Assembly (NCBI GenBank): GCA_016934985.1 | Contig: JAFGRU010000065.1 | Coordinates: 36,064-100,063 of the forward strand | Length of the DNA stretch: 64,000 bases | Reading direction: 5' to 3' | Source: Deltaproteobacteria bacterium | Lineage (GTDB): Bacteria; Desulfobacterota; Desulfuromonadia; Desulfuromonadales; JAAYDE01 | In this document: piece after piece, positions 49,406 to 58,280 of the stretch | How the letters are laid out: each line of letters starts with the position of its first letter | How positions within the stretch are numbered: the stretch's first letter is position 1 | The notes under the pieces: generated by a model | What the model was told of the DNA's origin: nothing | The model's database searches: none | What the model saw: the letters and a program-made list of their open reading frames with translations, nothing else | Made by a program: the position numbers and the translations under genes

Positions 49406-51526
49406 ATGCGCAACTGGTTATTAAAAAGAATTGGATGCTTGGCCCTGATTTCATGTCTATGGCTTGTTTCCGTCGATGCCATCGCCATCGCCAAGGACGA
49501 ATCAAGTGAGTTTGAACAAGAGCGAGGCCGGGTCCTCAGCTTTATCATCCGTCAGCATCTTTCCAGGCATCATTTCAGCCGTAAATCCTTTGATGACAAT
49601 TTTTCTTCAGCGGCGTTTGGAATTTTTCTTGAGCAGTTAGATTACCAGAAACGGTTTTTGACAGCTGAAAGTGTTGCCAGGCTTCAGAGCTTTGAAAACC
49701 TGATTGATGATGAAATGGTTCTGGGGCAGATTGACTTTCCTGAAACCGCGTTCGATCTGATGGAACTTAGAATTGCCGAAGTGAAGAAGATTGTCGGCAG
49801 TCTTAGTAAACAGCCCTTTGATTTTTCAAGACGAGAATTGTTTGAAATTGATCCGGAAAAAAGGGATTTTTGCAAGAACGACCAGGAGCTGAAAGACCGT
49901 TGGCGTAAGATTCTAAAGTACCAGATAGCGTTAAACTATCTTGCTGCACTGGAAAAAAATGGTCATCCGTCGGCTAAGCCGCTTACCGGCGAGAGCGAAA
50001 ACAAACTTTGGCAGGAAGCCAGGGAGGAGGCTTTTAAAAGCTTCCACAACCTTTTGTTCAGAATGTCACGCCAGGAATTGAGGTCTTTTTATTCTCTTTA
50101 CTTCAATGCTGTTGCCAAAGCGTTTGATCCTCACACGAACTATCTTGATCCCAATATGGAAGAAGATTTTGACATCAGTATGAAGGGGTCGTTGGAAGGG
50201 ATTGGTGCCAGCCTACGGGAAAAGGATGGTTTTATCAGGGTGGTGGAAATTATTCCCGGGAGTGCGGCCGCGCGGCAGGGACAGCTGCAAAAGGAAGATA
50301 TTATCCTGAAGGTTGCTCAGGGCAAGGATGAACCGGTGGACGTTACGGAGATGCGTTTACGCGATGCGGTTAAATTGATTCGCGGGAAAAAAGGCACCGA
50401 AGTTCGTTTAACTACGCAAAAACCCAACGGTAGTATTCTGGTGATTCCCATTGTTCGCGACGTGGTGAAAATAGAAGATACTTTTGTCAAATCGGCCTTT
50501 TTGGAAACCAAAGATGGTGCCATGCGTTTCGGCTATATTCAAATTCCGACATTTTATCGCGATTTGCATATGTCTGATCAGGGCAAGACCGGACGTAATT
50601 CCACCGATGATTTTAAAAATGCTCTTCAAGGGCTGAAAAAGAAAGGTGTCCAGGGGTTGATTATTGACCTGCGTAATGACGGCGGAGGAGCTCTTCAAGA
50701 TGCCGTTAACATTGCCGGATTTTTTATTGAGTCCGGCCCCGTGGTTCAGGTCAAGGACAGTGATGGTGATGTCAAGGTCCTTTCGGACCAGGCTTCCTCT
50801 ATAGAGTTTCGAGCGCCCCTGGTGATTCTGGTAAACAAATTCAGTGCTTCGGCATCAGAAATTCTGGCTGGTGCAATGCAGGATTACCGGCGTGCCATCA
50901 TTATCGGTGGTGAGCATACCCATGGCAAGGGGACTGTTCAGGCTTTGATCGACCTCGACCAGGGCTTTTTTTCCCGTAAAATAGCCAAGTATCAACCTTT
51001 AGGTGCTTTAAAAGTAACAATTCAGAAATTTTATCGGATCAGTGGGGATTCCACCCAGTACCGAGGGGTAATTCCTGATGTTATCCTCCCCGATCGGCTG
51101 ACACCGATAAAAAGTGGGGAGAAATACCTGGAACACTCGCTTCCCTGGGATCAGGTTCAGGCGGTCAATTACCAACCCTGGCTCATGCTGAAAAATGGCG
51201 AGATAGATATGATTCGTCGCGAAAGCGAGGAGCGAATCAGTGAGTCTCCTGCTTTTTCCAAAATTAGCCGGGATATAGATCTGGAAAAGCGAAAAATAGC
51301 TAATACTCTAAGGTCCCTTGATTTTGACGTCTTCCGTAAAGAGCAGGCTGAACTGGATGATTTAGCTGTGCACGATGAGGTTGTGTCAGATGATTTTATT
51401 GTCAAAGAGGGGGACGAAAACAGCGGGGATCCGACTTTGAAATCGGAGCAGGCGAAACAGCTGATTCAGGATCCTTACGTTCGGGAAGCTTTTTTTATTC
51501 TAAAAGGTTTGGCGGGAACATTTTAA
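49406..51526 (+). CDS. prc: Carboxy-terminal processing (tail-specific) protease
   Basis: 706 aa S41A periplasmic protease. A signal peptide (WLLKRIGCLALISCLWLVSVDAIA) is followed by an N-terminal helical domain to about residue 230. A PDZ domain follows (MKGSLEGIGASLREKDGFIRVVEIIPGSAAARQG). The protease core has DLRNDGGGALQDAVNIAGFFI, the catalytic serine in KFSASASEILAGAMQDYRRA and the catalytic lysine in HTHGKGTVQ. The C-terminal Prc-type domain ends FILKGLAGTF. It degrades or trims periplasmic proteins, in E. coli including FtsI and MepS. The start is ATG at 49406, with AGCAGGA upstream; ATG 49400 is two codons earlier. Confidence 0.94.
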   Translation: MRNWLLKRIGCLALISCLWLVSVDAIAIAKDESSEFEQERGRVLSFIIRQHLSRHHFSRKSFDDNFSSAAFGIFLEQLDYQKRFLTAESVARLQSFENLIDDEMVLGQIDFPETAFDLMELRIAEVKKIVGSLSKQPFDFSRRELFEIDPEKRDFCKNDQELKDRWRKILKYQIALNYLAALEKNGHPSAKPLTGESENKLWQEAREEAFKSFHNLLFRMSRQELRSFYSLYFNAVAKAFDPHTNYLDPNMEEDFDISMKGSLEGIGASLREKDGFIRVVEIIPGSAAARQGQLQKEDIILKVAQGKDEPVDVTEMRLRDAVKLIRGKKGTEVRLTTQKPNGSILVIPIVRDVVKIEDTFVKSAFLETKDGAMRFGYIQIPTFYRDLHMSDQGKTGRNSTDDFKNALQGLKKKGVQGLIIDLRNDGGGALQDAVNIAGFFIESGPVVQVKDSDGDVKVLSDQASSIEFRAPLVILVNKFSASASEILAGAMQDYRRAIIIGGEHTHGKGTVQALIDLDQGFFSRKIAKYQPLGALKVTIQKFYRISGDSTQYRGVIPDVILPDRLTPIKSGEKYLEHSLPWDQVQAVNYQPWLMLKNGEIDMIRRESEERISESPAFSKISRDIDLEKRKIANTLRSLDFDVFRKEQAELDDLAVHDEVVSDDFIVKEGDENSGDPTLKSEQAKQLIQDPYVREAFFILKGLAGTF

Positions 51527-51587
51527 CCAGGGTCTTTTCAGCCTGCTGGTCGCGCACGTCCATTCAGAGGTGCACATACGAACTCAT

Positions 51588-51617
51588 CCCCGGGTCCTTT
51601 TTTTCCACCACCCGGGG
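51588..51617. terminator. Possible bidirectional terminator between prc and bamD
   Basis: CCCCGGGT (51588-51595) pairs with ACCCGGGG (51610-51617) around a 14-base loop. A T run follows only after ten more bases on the plus strand, so strength is uncertain. Confidence 0.4.
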
Positions 51618-51670
51618 GGAAGAGCTTTTTAATGGACAATACGAGCCCATCGAACTGAATAATTACTTTA

Positions 51671-52408
51671 TCAATTGTTATCAGGAAGATATTTACTGGC
51701 CTTAGCTACATAAGGGCTGTTGGGATATTTTTTAGAAAGGGTGTTGAAAGTTTCAACGCCCTTTTTGGTGTTATCGACTTTAAAGAAGGCCCGTCCAAGA
51801 TAGAAATATATTTTCCCCTGGTCGGGGTATTCAGGGTAGCTTTGCAACAGTTGTTCAAAACGGCTAATGGCGGAGCTGTATTTTTTTGTTTTGAAATAGA
51901 ATTTTCCCACATAAAACTCGTGGTCGGCCATCTCGGTCCTTAAAACGGCTATTTTCTGTTTGGCCGCGGCAACTTTATTGCTGTTTGGGAAATTTCGTTC
52001 CAAACTTTGAAAAGTCACCAAGGCGTTGTAGGTAGCCGTCTGATCGCGGTCCTGGGGAAGCCGCTGTTGATAATAGGACATGCCAAGCTGAAACATGATA
52101 TCCGGGGTTCTTCTCTCTTGGGGATGTCTCTTCAGAAAGTCTTCATAGGCCGCCGCTGCTTCGGCGTACTCTTTGGCCAGGTAGTGGGCTTCCGCAATTT
52201 TGAGTTCGGCCAGCATGTTCATCTGTGGAGAGACATAAGCTTCGAGGACTTTTTCCCAGGCTTTGCCTGCCTCCTTATATTCCCCCTTGGCCAGCAGTGC
52301 TTCGCCCTGTTGGAAATAGCCTTCTGTTGAATAACGGGCTGGTTTGGACTCCCATAGGGAGCAACCTGCAAGAAATATCAGCAAAAATAATACAGAATAT
52401 TTTTCCAT
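51671..52408 (-). CDS. bamD: Outer-membrane assembly lipoprotein BamD
   Basis: 245 aa. A lipoprotein signal ends LIFLAGC with Cys16. About five TPR-like repeats follow (YFQQGEALLAKGEYKEAGKAWEKVL, YAEAAAAYEDFLKRHP, HEFYVGKFYFKTKKYSSAISRFEQLLQSYP and GVETFNTLSKKYPNSPYV). This is the usual BamD size and order. It acts in the BAM complex that inserts beta-barrel proteins. It is convergent with prc. Confidence 0.93.
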   Translation of the reverse strand: MEKYSVLFLLIFLAGCSLWESKPARYSTEGYFQQGEALLAKGEYKEAGKAWEKVLEAYVSPQMNMLAELKIAEAHYLAKEYAEAAAAYEDFLKRHPQERRTPDIMFQLGMSYYQQRLPQDRDQTATYNALVTFQSLERNFPNSNKVAAAKQKIAVLRTEMADHEFYVGKFYFKTKKYSSAISRFEQLLQSYPEYPDQGKIYFYLGRAFFKVDNTKKGVETFNTLSKKYPNSPYVAKASKYLPDNN

Positions 52409-52712
52409 AGGAAGCGTAACTTTCAGGAAATTTAACTGATTCCTTGGATCGGGCCTGAAAATAAAAAAAGAACGTCGGGGCTGAAGTCCATATTCTTTGT
52501 GTCTGGGCTTGCTAAAAAACCCCAGAGCGGTTTTTGGCAGCCATGAACAAATGCAATTACCCGATGAGAATTCGGGAACTCAGATTTTACTTTGGGATAT
52601 TACAGGAAGAGATGAACAATGTAAATGCTGTTAGATCGATCCGGCCCCCTAAAAAACCGAATTCAAGGTGCCGGATCCAAAGATGTTTCACTACAAAATC
52701 GTATTTGAGTTT
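52409..52712. other. Intergenic stretch between bamD and rpoH
   Basis: 304 bases. A weak AT-rich hairpin (AAAACC/GGTTTT on the minus strand near 52515-52535, followed by TT) could end rpoH transcription. No gene was recognised; the plus-strand frame 52534-52803 lacks a ribosome-binding site and runs into rpoH. Confidence 0.35.
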
Positions 52713-53564
52713 TCAGCAGGAGAGGACTCGGGGAGAAAGGGTTCCCTTGATCTTTTCAAGGGCATTTTTTTCCAACTGGCGTATTCTCTCGCGGCTGACC
52801 TGATATTTGTCTGCCAGATCTTGAAGAGTGAGCGGTTTTTCGGATAGAATCCTTGATTCCACAATGTTGCGCTCACGCTCGTTAAGGGTCGAGAGCGCGG
52901 ATTGAATTTCTTTGCTCAGGACTTTTTCCTGCTCATTTTTGATGAAGCGGTCTTCCTGGTTTTCCTGGGTATCGGGCAGGGCATCCAGAAGTGTATAGCT
53001 GCTTCCCTCAGTCAGGGGCATATCGATGGACGAGTCCCTGACGTTGATTCTCTGTTCCATTTCCAGGAGCTCTTCTTCCCGAACATCCAGTTCATCGGCA
53101 AGATTGGCGAGTTGGCTTTCCTCGCCCATTTTAGACAAGGCTTTTCGTGCTTGGTTTAATTTAAAAAAGAGCTTTTTTTGAGCCTGCGTGGTACCGATCT
53201 TAACCATGGACCAGCTTCGAATAATGAAATTGTGGATGTAAGCTTTGATCCACCAGACCGCATATGAAATGAGTCGCAGACCTCTTTCAGGCTCGAATTT
53301 TTTGACAGCCATCATCAAGCCGATGTTGCCTTCTTGAATCAGGTCGAGCATTTTCAATCCGTAGCGACGGTATTCGTGAGCGATTTTCACCACAAAACGC
53401 AAATTGGCACAAATCAGACGTTGCGCTGCATCAAGATCTCCATGGCGATGATAGCGAACGGCCAAGTCATATTCTTCTTCCCGGCTGAGAAGCTTGAACT
53501 GTTTGACTTGGGTCATATAGAACTCCAAGGTGTCCGTTGTTACGGGAACGGTCAGAGCATGCAT
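52713..53564 (-). CDS. rpoH: Heat-shock sigma factor RpoH (sigma-32)
   Basis: 283 aa. Region 2 has LICANLRFVVKIAHEYRRYGLKMLDLIQEGNIGLMMAVKKFEPERGLRLISYAVWWIKAYIHNFIIRSWSMVKIGT. The diagnostic RpoH box QKKLFFKLNQ follows. Region 4 has LTLQDLADKYQVSRERIRQLEKNALEKIK. It directs RNA polymerase to heat-shock promoters. A perfect CIRCE lies 40-66 bases upstream of the start, so HrcA repression is predicted. The start is ATG 53564. Confidence 0.95.
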   Translation of the reverse strand: MHALTVPVTTDTLEFYMTQVKQFKLLSREEEYDLAVRYHRHGDLDAAQRLICANLRFVVKIAHEYRRYGLKMLDLIQEGNIGLMMAVKKFEPERGLRLISYAVWWIKAYIHNFIIRSWSMVKIGTTQAQKKLFFKLNQARKALSKMGEESQLANLADELDVREEELLEMEQRINVRDSSIDMPLTEGSSYTLLDALPDTQENQEDRFIKNEQEKVLSKEIQSALSTLNERERNIVESRILSEKPLTLQDLADKYQVSRERIRQLEKNALEKIKGTLSPRVLSC

Positions 53565-53603
53565 TGCTGGAATCCTTTCGAAGGAGTTTTTATTTGCATT
53601 TTG

Positions 53604-53630
53604 TTAGCACTCACTCCACGCGAGTGCTAA
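53604..53630. promoter_or_regulatory. CIRCE operator (HrcA site) upstream of rpoH
   Basis: TTAGCACTC (53604-53612), nine bases, GAGTGCTAA (53622-53630): an exact CIRCE. The palindrome continues outward as TTTG/CAAA. HrcA repressor binds CIRCE to silence heat-shock genes at normal temperature. Confidence 0.96.
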
Positions 53631-53918
53631 CAAAATATGTAACAAAAAAAGCTCCTATTTTCAAGTCGAAAAAGGATAAAATTTAAAAATATAAAAAGTA
53701 AATAGGCTCAAAGTTGGTTTTGTAGAGAAATGCTGATACCGTGAAATCGCCAAACCCGAACAGATTTCAAAAAATTTTTGGCGACATGCCCTACTATTCG
53801 TTTCCCATTTTAGCAAAAATGTATCCGAGCCTGTTCATTACCCCTATTCAGGCTTCTCCAAATTTGTTTCGACATATTGTTTAAAAGAGTTCGATGGTAA
53901 ATACATGATGGAGGTGTG
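53631..53918. other. AT-rich spacer with an inverted repeat
   Basis: About 290 bases. TCGCCAAA (53747-53754) and TTTGGCGA (53777-53784) form an inverted repeat with a 22-base spacer. No T tract follows, so it is more like an operator or chance repeat than a terminator. No gene was seen. Confidence 0.35.
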
Positions 53919-54410
53919 ATGCTGAAATTTTTGACCAAAATTTTAAATACAGGTTTGGACTCCGATGGAAACCGAGATGAGAAAGAACCCGTTGAGATTG
54001 CCACAGCCGTTTTTCTTCTCGAAATTGCTCATGCGGACTCAACTGTTCATCCCTTGGAGGAGGCTGCGGTCCGTGATGGGCTGCAAACCCTTTTCAAAAA
54101 ATCCGCAAGCCAGGTTGATTCACTGCTCGAAAGTGCTCGCCAAGCCCGTGAAAAAAGTTTTGACCTTTACCAGTTTGCCAAAGAGATCAACGGGCATTTC
54201 CAGGCCGAGGAAAAGACCGTGATTTTGGAAAATATCTGGCGTGTGGTCTACGCCGATGGTGTGTTGGATAAATATGAGGAGGCCTTAGTCAGAAAGATAG
54301 CCAAATTATTGCGATTGAGTCATAGGGAGATGATCCAGGTCAAATTGAAGGTTCTGGATAAAGAAGCGGATAGCCTGCCAGACAGGTCTGATGATGGGCA
54401 GGGGACGTGA
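53919..54410 (+). CDS. TerB-like protein
   Basis: 163 aa, all alpha-helical, cytosolic. The pattern VEIATAVFLLEIAHADSTVHPLEEAAVRDGLQ and NIWRVVYADGVLDKYEEALVRKIAKLL, with paired aspartates in the HADS and YADGVLD loops, matches the TerB/DjlA N-terminal domain, a probable metal-binding fold. A tellurite role cannot be assumed. GGAGG lies just before the ATG at 53919. Its stop overlaps the next gene by four bases (GTGA), so the two are translated together. Confidence 0.83.
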   Translation: MLKFLTKILNTGLDSDGNRDEKEPVEIATAVFLLEIAHADSTVHPLEEAAVRDGLQTLFKKSASQVDSLLESARQAREKSFDLYQFAKEINGHFQAEEKTVILENIWRVVYADGVLDKYEEALVRKIAKLLRLSHREMIQVKLKVLDKEADSLPDRSDDGQGT

Positions 54411-55012
54411 AGAACGAACTTATTGACTTGGTGGCATGGTCGCATTTTTTTCTTTCTGAGGTTCTTGAAAATGGTGATGCTGCCCTGGATCTGACTGCCG
54501 GTGGCGGCAGGGATACGCTTTTTTTAGCTCGTCAGGTCGGGGTTGCCGGCCAAGTGTTCAGCTTTGATATTCAGGCGGAGGCGATCGAAAGAACCTCCCG
54601 CTTGCTGGCAAATACTAATATCGAGTATTCTCGTTATAATAATCACGAGGGAGAGCTTTCCAGAGGGAACGGAGTTTTCCTGATTCACGCCAGCCACGAC
54701 CGGATCAAGGATTTTATCCCAGGGAAAGTCAAAGTGGTCATTGCCAACCTTGGCTACCTCCCCGGTGGGGACAAAAACTTGACAACTCGACAGGAAACGA
54801 CCCTGGCAGCTTTGCGCCAGGCTATGGCAATTACTGAAGCAGGGGGACGTATTGCTGTCGTGGTTTACGTGGGACACCCCGGAGGAGAGGAAGAAGAGAG
54901 AACGGTTGCCGGCTTTTTTCAGGACCTGGGCGAAACAGAGTGGAAGGTTTTGAAACTTGAGCCTTGGAACCGTAAAAAGCCACCAGTTTTATGGCTGGCA
55001 GAAAAATGGTAG
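54407..55012 (+). CDS. mnmM: SAM-dependent tRNA methyltransferase, MnmM/YtqB family
   Basis: 201 aa Rossmann-fold methyltransferase. The SAM motif is ALDLTAGGGRDTLFLA near residue 27. The family signature NLGYLPGGDK near residue 120 and VVVYVGHPGGEEEE match B. subtilis YtqB. YtqB has been assigned as MnmM, which methylates nm5(s2)U34 of tRNA to mnm5(s2)U34. The substrate nucleoside is made by the MnmE/MnmG pathway, whose genes are also in this window. It starts at GTG 54407, overlapping the TerB-like gene. The methyltransferase call is firm; the tRNA target is by family. Confidence 0.85.
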   Translation: MKNELIDLVAWSHFFLSEVLENGDAALDLTAGGGRDTLFLARQVGVAGQVFSFDIQAEAIERTSRLLANTNIEYSRYNNHEGELSRGNGVFLIHASHDRIKDFIPGKVKVVIANLGYLPGGDKNLTTRQETTLAALRQAMAITEAGGRIAVVVYVGHPGGEEEERTVAGFFQDLGETEWKVLKLEPWNRKKPPVLWLAEKW

Positions 55013-55382
55013 CAGGCGAGGAAAAACGCTAACCGTCGAATTTATCCGTCATTTTCTGGTAATATTCTTTTCAGAAGGATTGCCAGACTGATCCTTTTCG
55101 GTTTCGTAATTATTCACCGTTTGGATGCTGAACTTGGGCCGCCCGTTTCAAAGGCCGCATTAGAAAATTCCTTGGGTTCAACTGGTGCTATCCAAGCGTC
55201 TAGCGGCGCTTGCCCAGAGAGGCCCATAGCCTACTACCCCCAATAATGACCTCGTTTTAGAATTTGGCAAAATAAATGCAAAAAGCAGGAGGACATTTGG
55301 TCTCCTTTTAATTTGTTCTGTTTGACAAATTTTGTCTGTTCCAATTCCATCAATTACCAACTTTGCCGGATGTTTTGAAATC
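55013..55382. other. Intergenic stretch upstream of the mla operon
   Basis: 370 bases without a gene. TTGACA occurs at 55322-55327, but no convincing -10 follows at the right distance. Frames here are short and without ribosome-binding sites. Confidence 0.4.
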
Positions 55383-56171
55383 ATGCTTGGATTTTTCGAA
55401 AAAATTGGTGACAATTTTTTATACTATCTTGAGCAAGCCGGACGAATGGGTGTTTTTCTGTTTAATTGCCTGATCAATGCTTTTAAACCCCCATATAAAA
55501 TCGGTCCGATTGTTCGTCAAATTCATTTTATTGGCGCGCGGTCTATTTTCGTCATTGTTTTCACCGGCGCTTTTACCGGAATGGTGCTTGCCCTTCAAGG
55601 TTATTATACGCTCACCAAGTTTGGCTCGGAAGGGTTTTTGGGCTCGGCGGTTGCCTTGAGCCTCATTCGTGAGCTTGGGCCGGTCCTAGCATCTCTGATG
55701 GTTATCGGCCGAGCCGGTTCAGCTATTTGCGCGGAAATTGGTATTATGCGCAATTCCGAGCAGATAGATGCTTTGGAGTGCATGGCAATAGATCCCCATA
55801 AATACCTTATGGTGCCCAAATTTATTGCAGGGGTCATTTCCGTTCCTTTGCTGACGTTCGTTTTTGACGTGGTGGGGATTTTCGGTGGCTACCTGGTCGG
55901 GGTTGGACTTTTTGGGGTCAATGAAGGCGCTTTTTTTAACGGCATGTATTCCAGCGTCACATGGCAGGACGTTCACATGGGTGTGGTGAAATCCCTGATT
56001 TTCGGTCTCTTGATTATCTGGATATCTACATCCAAAGGGTATTTTCTCCACTATGAACGTTCTGGAGGCTTTGGCGCCGAAGGTGTCAGTCGCAACACCA
56101 CCAATGCCGTTGTCCTTTCCTCTGTTACGATCCTGGTGTGGGATTATTTGCTTACGGCGATTCTTCTTTGA
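55383..56171 (+). CDS. mlaE: Phospholipid transport permease MlaE
   Basis: 262 aa, about five membrane helices. Conserved blocks are FTGAFTGMVLALQGYYTLTKFG, SLIRELGPVLASLMVIGRAGSAICAEIGIMRNSEQIDALE and SRNTTNAVVLSSVTILVWDYLLTAIL. It forms the core of the MlaFEDB inner-membrane complex. The start ATG 55383 precedes LGFFEKIG; an earlier in-frame ATG lacks family similarity. It is the first gene of mlaE-F-D-A-C. Confidence 0.94.
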   Translation: MLGFFEKIGDNFLYYLEQAGRMGVFLFNCLINAFKPPYKIGPIVRQIHFIGARSIFVIVFTGAFTGMVLALQGYYTLTKFGSEGFLGSAVALSLIRELGPVLASLMVIGRAGSAICAEIGIMRNSEQIDALECMAIDPHKYLMVPKFIAGVISVPLLTFVFDVVGIFGGYLVGVGLFGVNEGAFFNGMYSSVTWQDVHMGVVKSLIFGLLIIWISTSKGYFLHYERSGGFGAEGVSRNTTNAVVLSSVTILVWDYLLTAILL

Positions 56172-56225
56172 TGTCGACTTAGTAAAAGCATAATCCTTTG
56201 AAATTTTAACTTGATAGAGTTTTAA

Positions 56226-57026
56226 ATGGAAAAAGACATTAGACCGGCAGTTATCCAGTTAATTGACGTAGAAAAGTCTTTTAAAAGCCAGCAGGTGCTG
56301 AAAAAAGTCAATCTGTCCATTCTGGAAGGGACAACCATGGTTATTGTTGGCGCCAGCGGCCAGGGGAAAAGTGTCCTTTTGAAGCACATGCTGGGGCTTC
56401 TTAAGCCTGACAAAGGTGAGGTCAGGGTTTTTGGCAAGGATTTGGCAAAAATAAGTAAAAAAGAACTTAAAGAAGTCCGCCAGAATTATGGTGTTTTATT
56501 CCAGAATGTCGCTCTTTTTGACTCCATGACTGTTTTTGATAATGTGGCTCTTCCTTTGCGGGAAAGAACAAAAGCCTCGGAAAAAGAAATTAAAGCCAAT
56601 GTTGACGAAAAACTTTCGATGATGGATTTACAGGGAGCGGGTGAAAAATTTCCTGCACAGTTGAGCGGCGGGATGCAAAAAAGGGTTGGGCTGGCCAGGG
56701 CTCTGGTTCTGAATCCGAAAGTGGTCTTTTTTGACGAGCCGACCACCGGGTTGGATGTGAGCCGGAGCAATGAAATTTATCGGCTATTTTATAGAACTCA
56801 GCAACAACTGAAATATACGGCGGTCATTGTCAGCCACGATGTTCCCAAGATATTCAAGTTGGCTGATTATGTGGCGCTAGTTGCAAAAGGACAGGTTCAG
56901 GGATGCATGTCTCCTGAAGATTTTCAGCTTTCGGATCTTTCGGAAATAAAAACCTTCGTCAAGGAAACTATGGGCCCCATATACTCAAGCGAAGAGGAGG
57001 AAATGGGATTTTATGAAACGCTTTAA
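56226..57026 (+). CDS. mlaF: Phospholipid transport ATPase MlaF
   Basis: 266 aa ABC ATPase. Walker A is GASGQGKSVLLKHMLG, the signature is LSGGMQKRVGLARAL, Walker B is VVFFDEPTTGLD and the switch histidine is in VIVSHDVPKI. The QGQS-like glutamine in Walker A is normal for MlaF. The stop overlaps mlaD by 14 bases. Confidence 0.95.
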   Translation: MEKDIRPAVIQLIDVEKSFKSQQVLKKVNLSILEGTTMVIVGASGQGKSVLLKHMLGLLKPDKGEVRVFGKDLAKISKKELKEVRQNYGVLFQNVALFDSMTVFDNVALPLRERTKASEKEIKANVDEKLSMMDLQGAGEKFPAQLSGGMQKRVGLARALVLNPKVVFFDEPTTGLDVSRSNEIYRLFYRTQQQLKYTAVIVSHDVPKIFKLADYVALVAKGQVQGCMSPEDFQLSDLSEIKTFVKETMGPIYSSEEEEMGFYETL

Positions 57027-57459
57027 GGTGGAAACGGTAGTCGGTCTTTTTCTGGTAGCGGGTTTTATCTGCTTTGCTTACCTTTCGGTTAAATTGGGTG
57101 ATTTGAATTTTTTTGGTGATAAAACCTATCAGGTCGTGGCCAGCTTTAATTCCATTTCCGGACTTAAGGAAGGCGCAAGTGTCGAGATTGCCGGCGTTCA
57201 GATCGGCAAGGTTGCGAAAGTTTTTCTTGACACCAAAAACTACGAAGCCAAGGTTGAACTGGCAATCAATAAAGGTGTTGAGCTTCAGGAAGACAGCATT
57301 GCCTCTGTGCGCACAGCAGGAATTATCGGAGATAAGTATATCAAAATCAGTCCCGGAGGTTCTCCCATGAATATTGAGCCTGGAGGGGAGATCGCCGAAA
57401 CAGAATCGGCAATCAACCTCGAGGAGCTGGTCAGCAAGTATATTTTTGAAAATAAATAA
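57013..57459 (+). CDS. mlaD: MCE-domain protein MlaD
   Basis: 148 aa. One N-terminal helix (VETVVGLFLVAGFICFAYLSVKLG) anchors a single periplasmic MCE domain (FNSISGLKEGASVEIAGVQIGKVAKVFLD, then SIASVRTAGIIGDKYIKISPGG). It forms the lipid-conducting hexamer on MlaE. It overlaps mlaF by 14 bases. Confidence 0.95.
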   Translation: MKRFKVETVVGLFLVAGFICFAYLSVKLGDLNFFGDKTYQVVASFNSISGLKEGASVEIAGVQIGKVAKVFLDTKNYEAKVELAINKGVELQEDSIASVRTAGIIGDKYIKISPGGSPMNIEPGGEIAETESAINLEELVSKYIFENK

Positions 57460-57477
57460 GCGAATGGGATGAAACCT

Positions 57478-58245
57478 ATGAGGAAAATTGGCTTTTCTGT
57501 TCTGGTGTGTATAATTTTTTCAGTCTCATTTCTTGCCCCTGTTTTTGCCGTTGATAACCACATTGATTCCAGCCTTGTTTCCGAAGAGAACGAAGAGGGT
57601 ATTGGTGATTTTGAAGATGATCCTTTTGCGGAAGAGAGTACGGATGCTAAGATTGCTGATCCAATAGAGTCTTTCAACCGGGCATCCTTTTGGTTTAATG
57701 ACAAACTCTACTTTTACCTCCTCAAACCTGTTGCCAGGGTATACAGGGTGGTGCCCGAGCAGGGCAGAAAATCGGTTTCCAACTTTTTTTCGAACCTTGC
57801 CACCCCGGTCCGTTTTGCCAACAGCCTGTTGCAGCTCAAGTTTACAGATGCCGGAAGAGAACTCGGCCGGTTGGCGTTGAACACGACCGTTGGCGTAGGC
57901 GGGCTCCTTGATCCGGCGAAATCCCTCGGCATGGACAAAAAGGAAGAGGATTTTGGCCAGACCCTCGGCCGTTATGGGCTTGGCCAGGGCTTTTATCTGG
58001 TGATTCCGGTCCTGGGTCCCTCCAGCTTGCGCGACGGTGTGGGGCGGGTGGCTGATTCTTTTCTTGATCCCATGACGTATGTCTTGGCTTTCCCCGAGCG
58101 TATCGGCGCAAAAGCTTTTGATACGGTCAACTACATATCCTTGGACAAAGATACCTATGAGAGCATAAAAAAGGACGCTCTTGATCCTTACCTGTTTATC
58201 CGCAATGCTTACGCACAAAGACGTGAAGCTCTTACAAACAAATAA
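57478..58245 (+). CDS. mlaA: Outer-membrane phospholipid protein MlaA (VacJ)
   Basis: 255 aa. Family blocks are DPIESFNRASFWFNDKLYFYLLKPVARVYR, RFANSLLQLKFTDAGRELGRLALNTTVGVGGLLD and DFGQTLGRYGLGQGFYLVIPVLGPSSLRDGVG. MlaA removes misplaced phospholipid from the outer leaflet. The signal ends PVFA-VDN, a signal-peptidase-I type site. The only cysteine in it (VLVCIIF) is not a lipobox, so it may be processed differently from E. coli MlaA. The start is ATG 57478; an ATG at 57469 is nine bases earlier. Confidence 0.92.
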   Translation: MRKIGFSVLVCIIFSVSFLAPVFAVDNHIDSSLVSEENEEGIGDFEDDPFAEESTDAKIADPIESFNRASFWFNDKLYFYLLKPVARVYRVVPEQGRKSVSNFFSNLATPVRFANSLLQLKFTDAGRELGRLALNTTVGVGGLLDPAKSLGMDKKEEDFGQTLGRYGLGQGFYLVIPVLGPSSLRDGVGRVADSFLDPMTYVLAFPERIGAKAFDTVNYISLDKDTYESIKKDALDPYLFIRNAYAQRREALTNK

Positions 58246-58280
58246 ACCTTTTGATCCTTTTTTCATAACTGGAGAAAAAA

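Noticed and set aside
52684..52695. TGTTTCACTACA as a second parS site
   Set aside because: Only the left half matches; the right half of the palindrome is missing.
53747..53784. Inverted repeat TCGCCAAA/TTTGGCGA as a terminator
   Set aside because: Long spacer and no T tract on either side; kept only as a note on the spacer.
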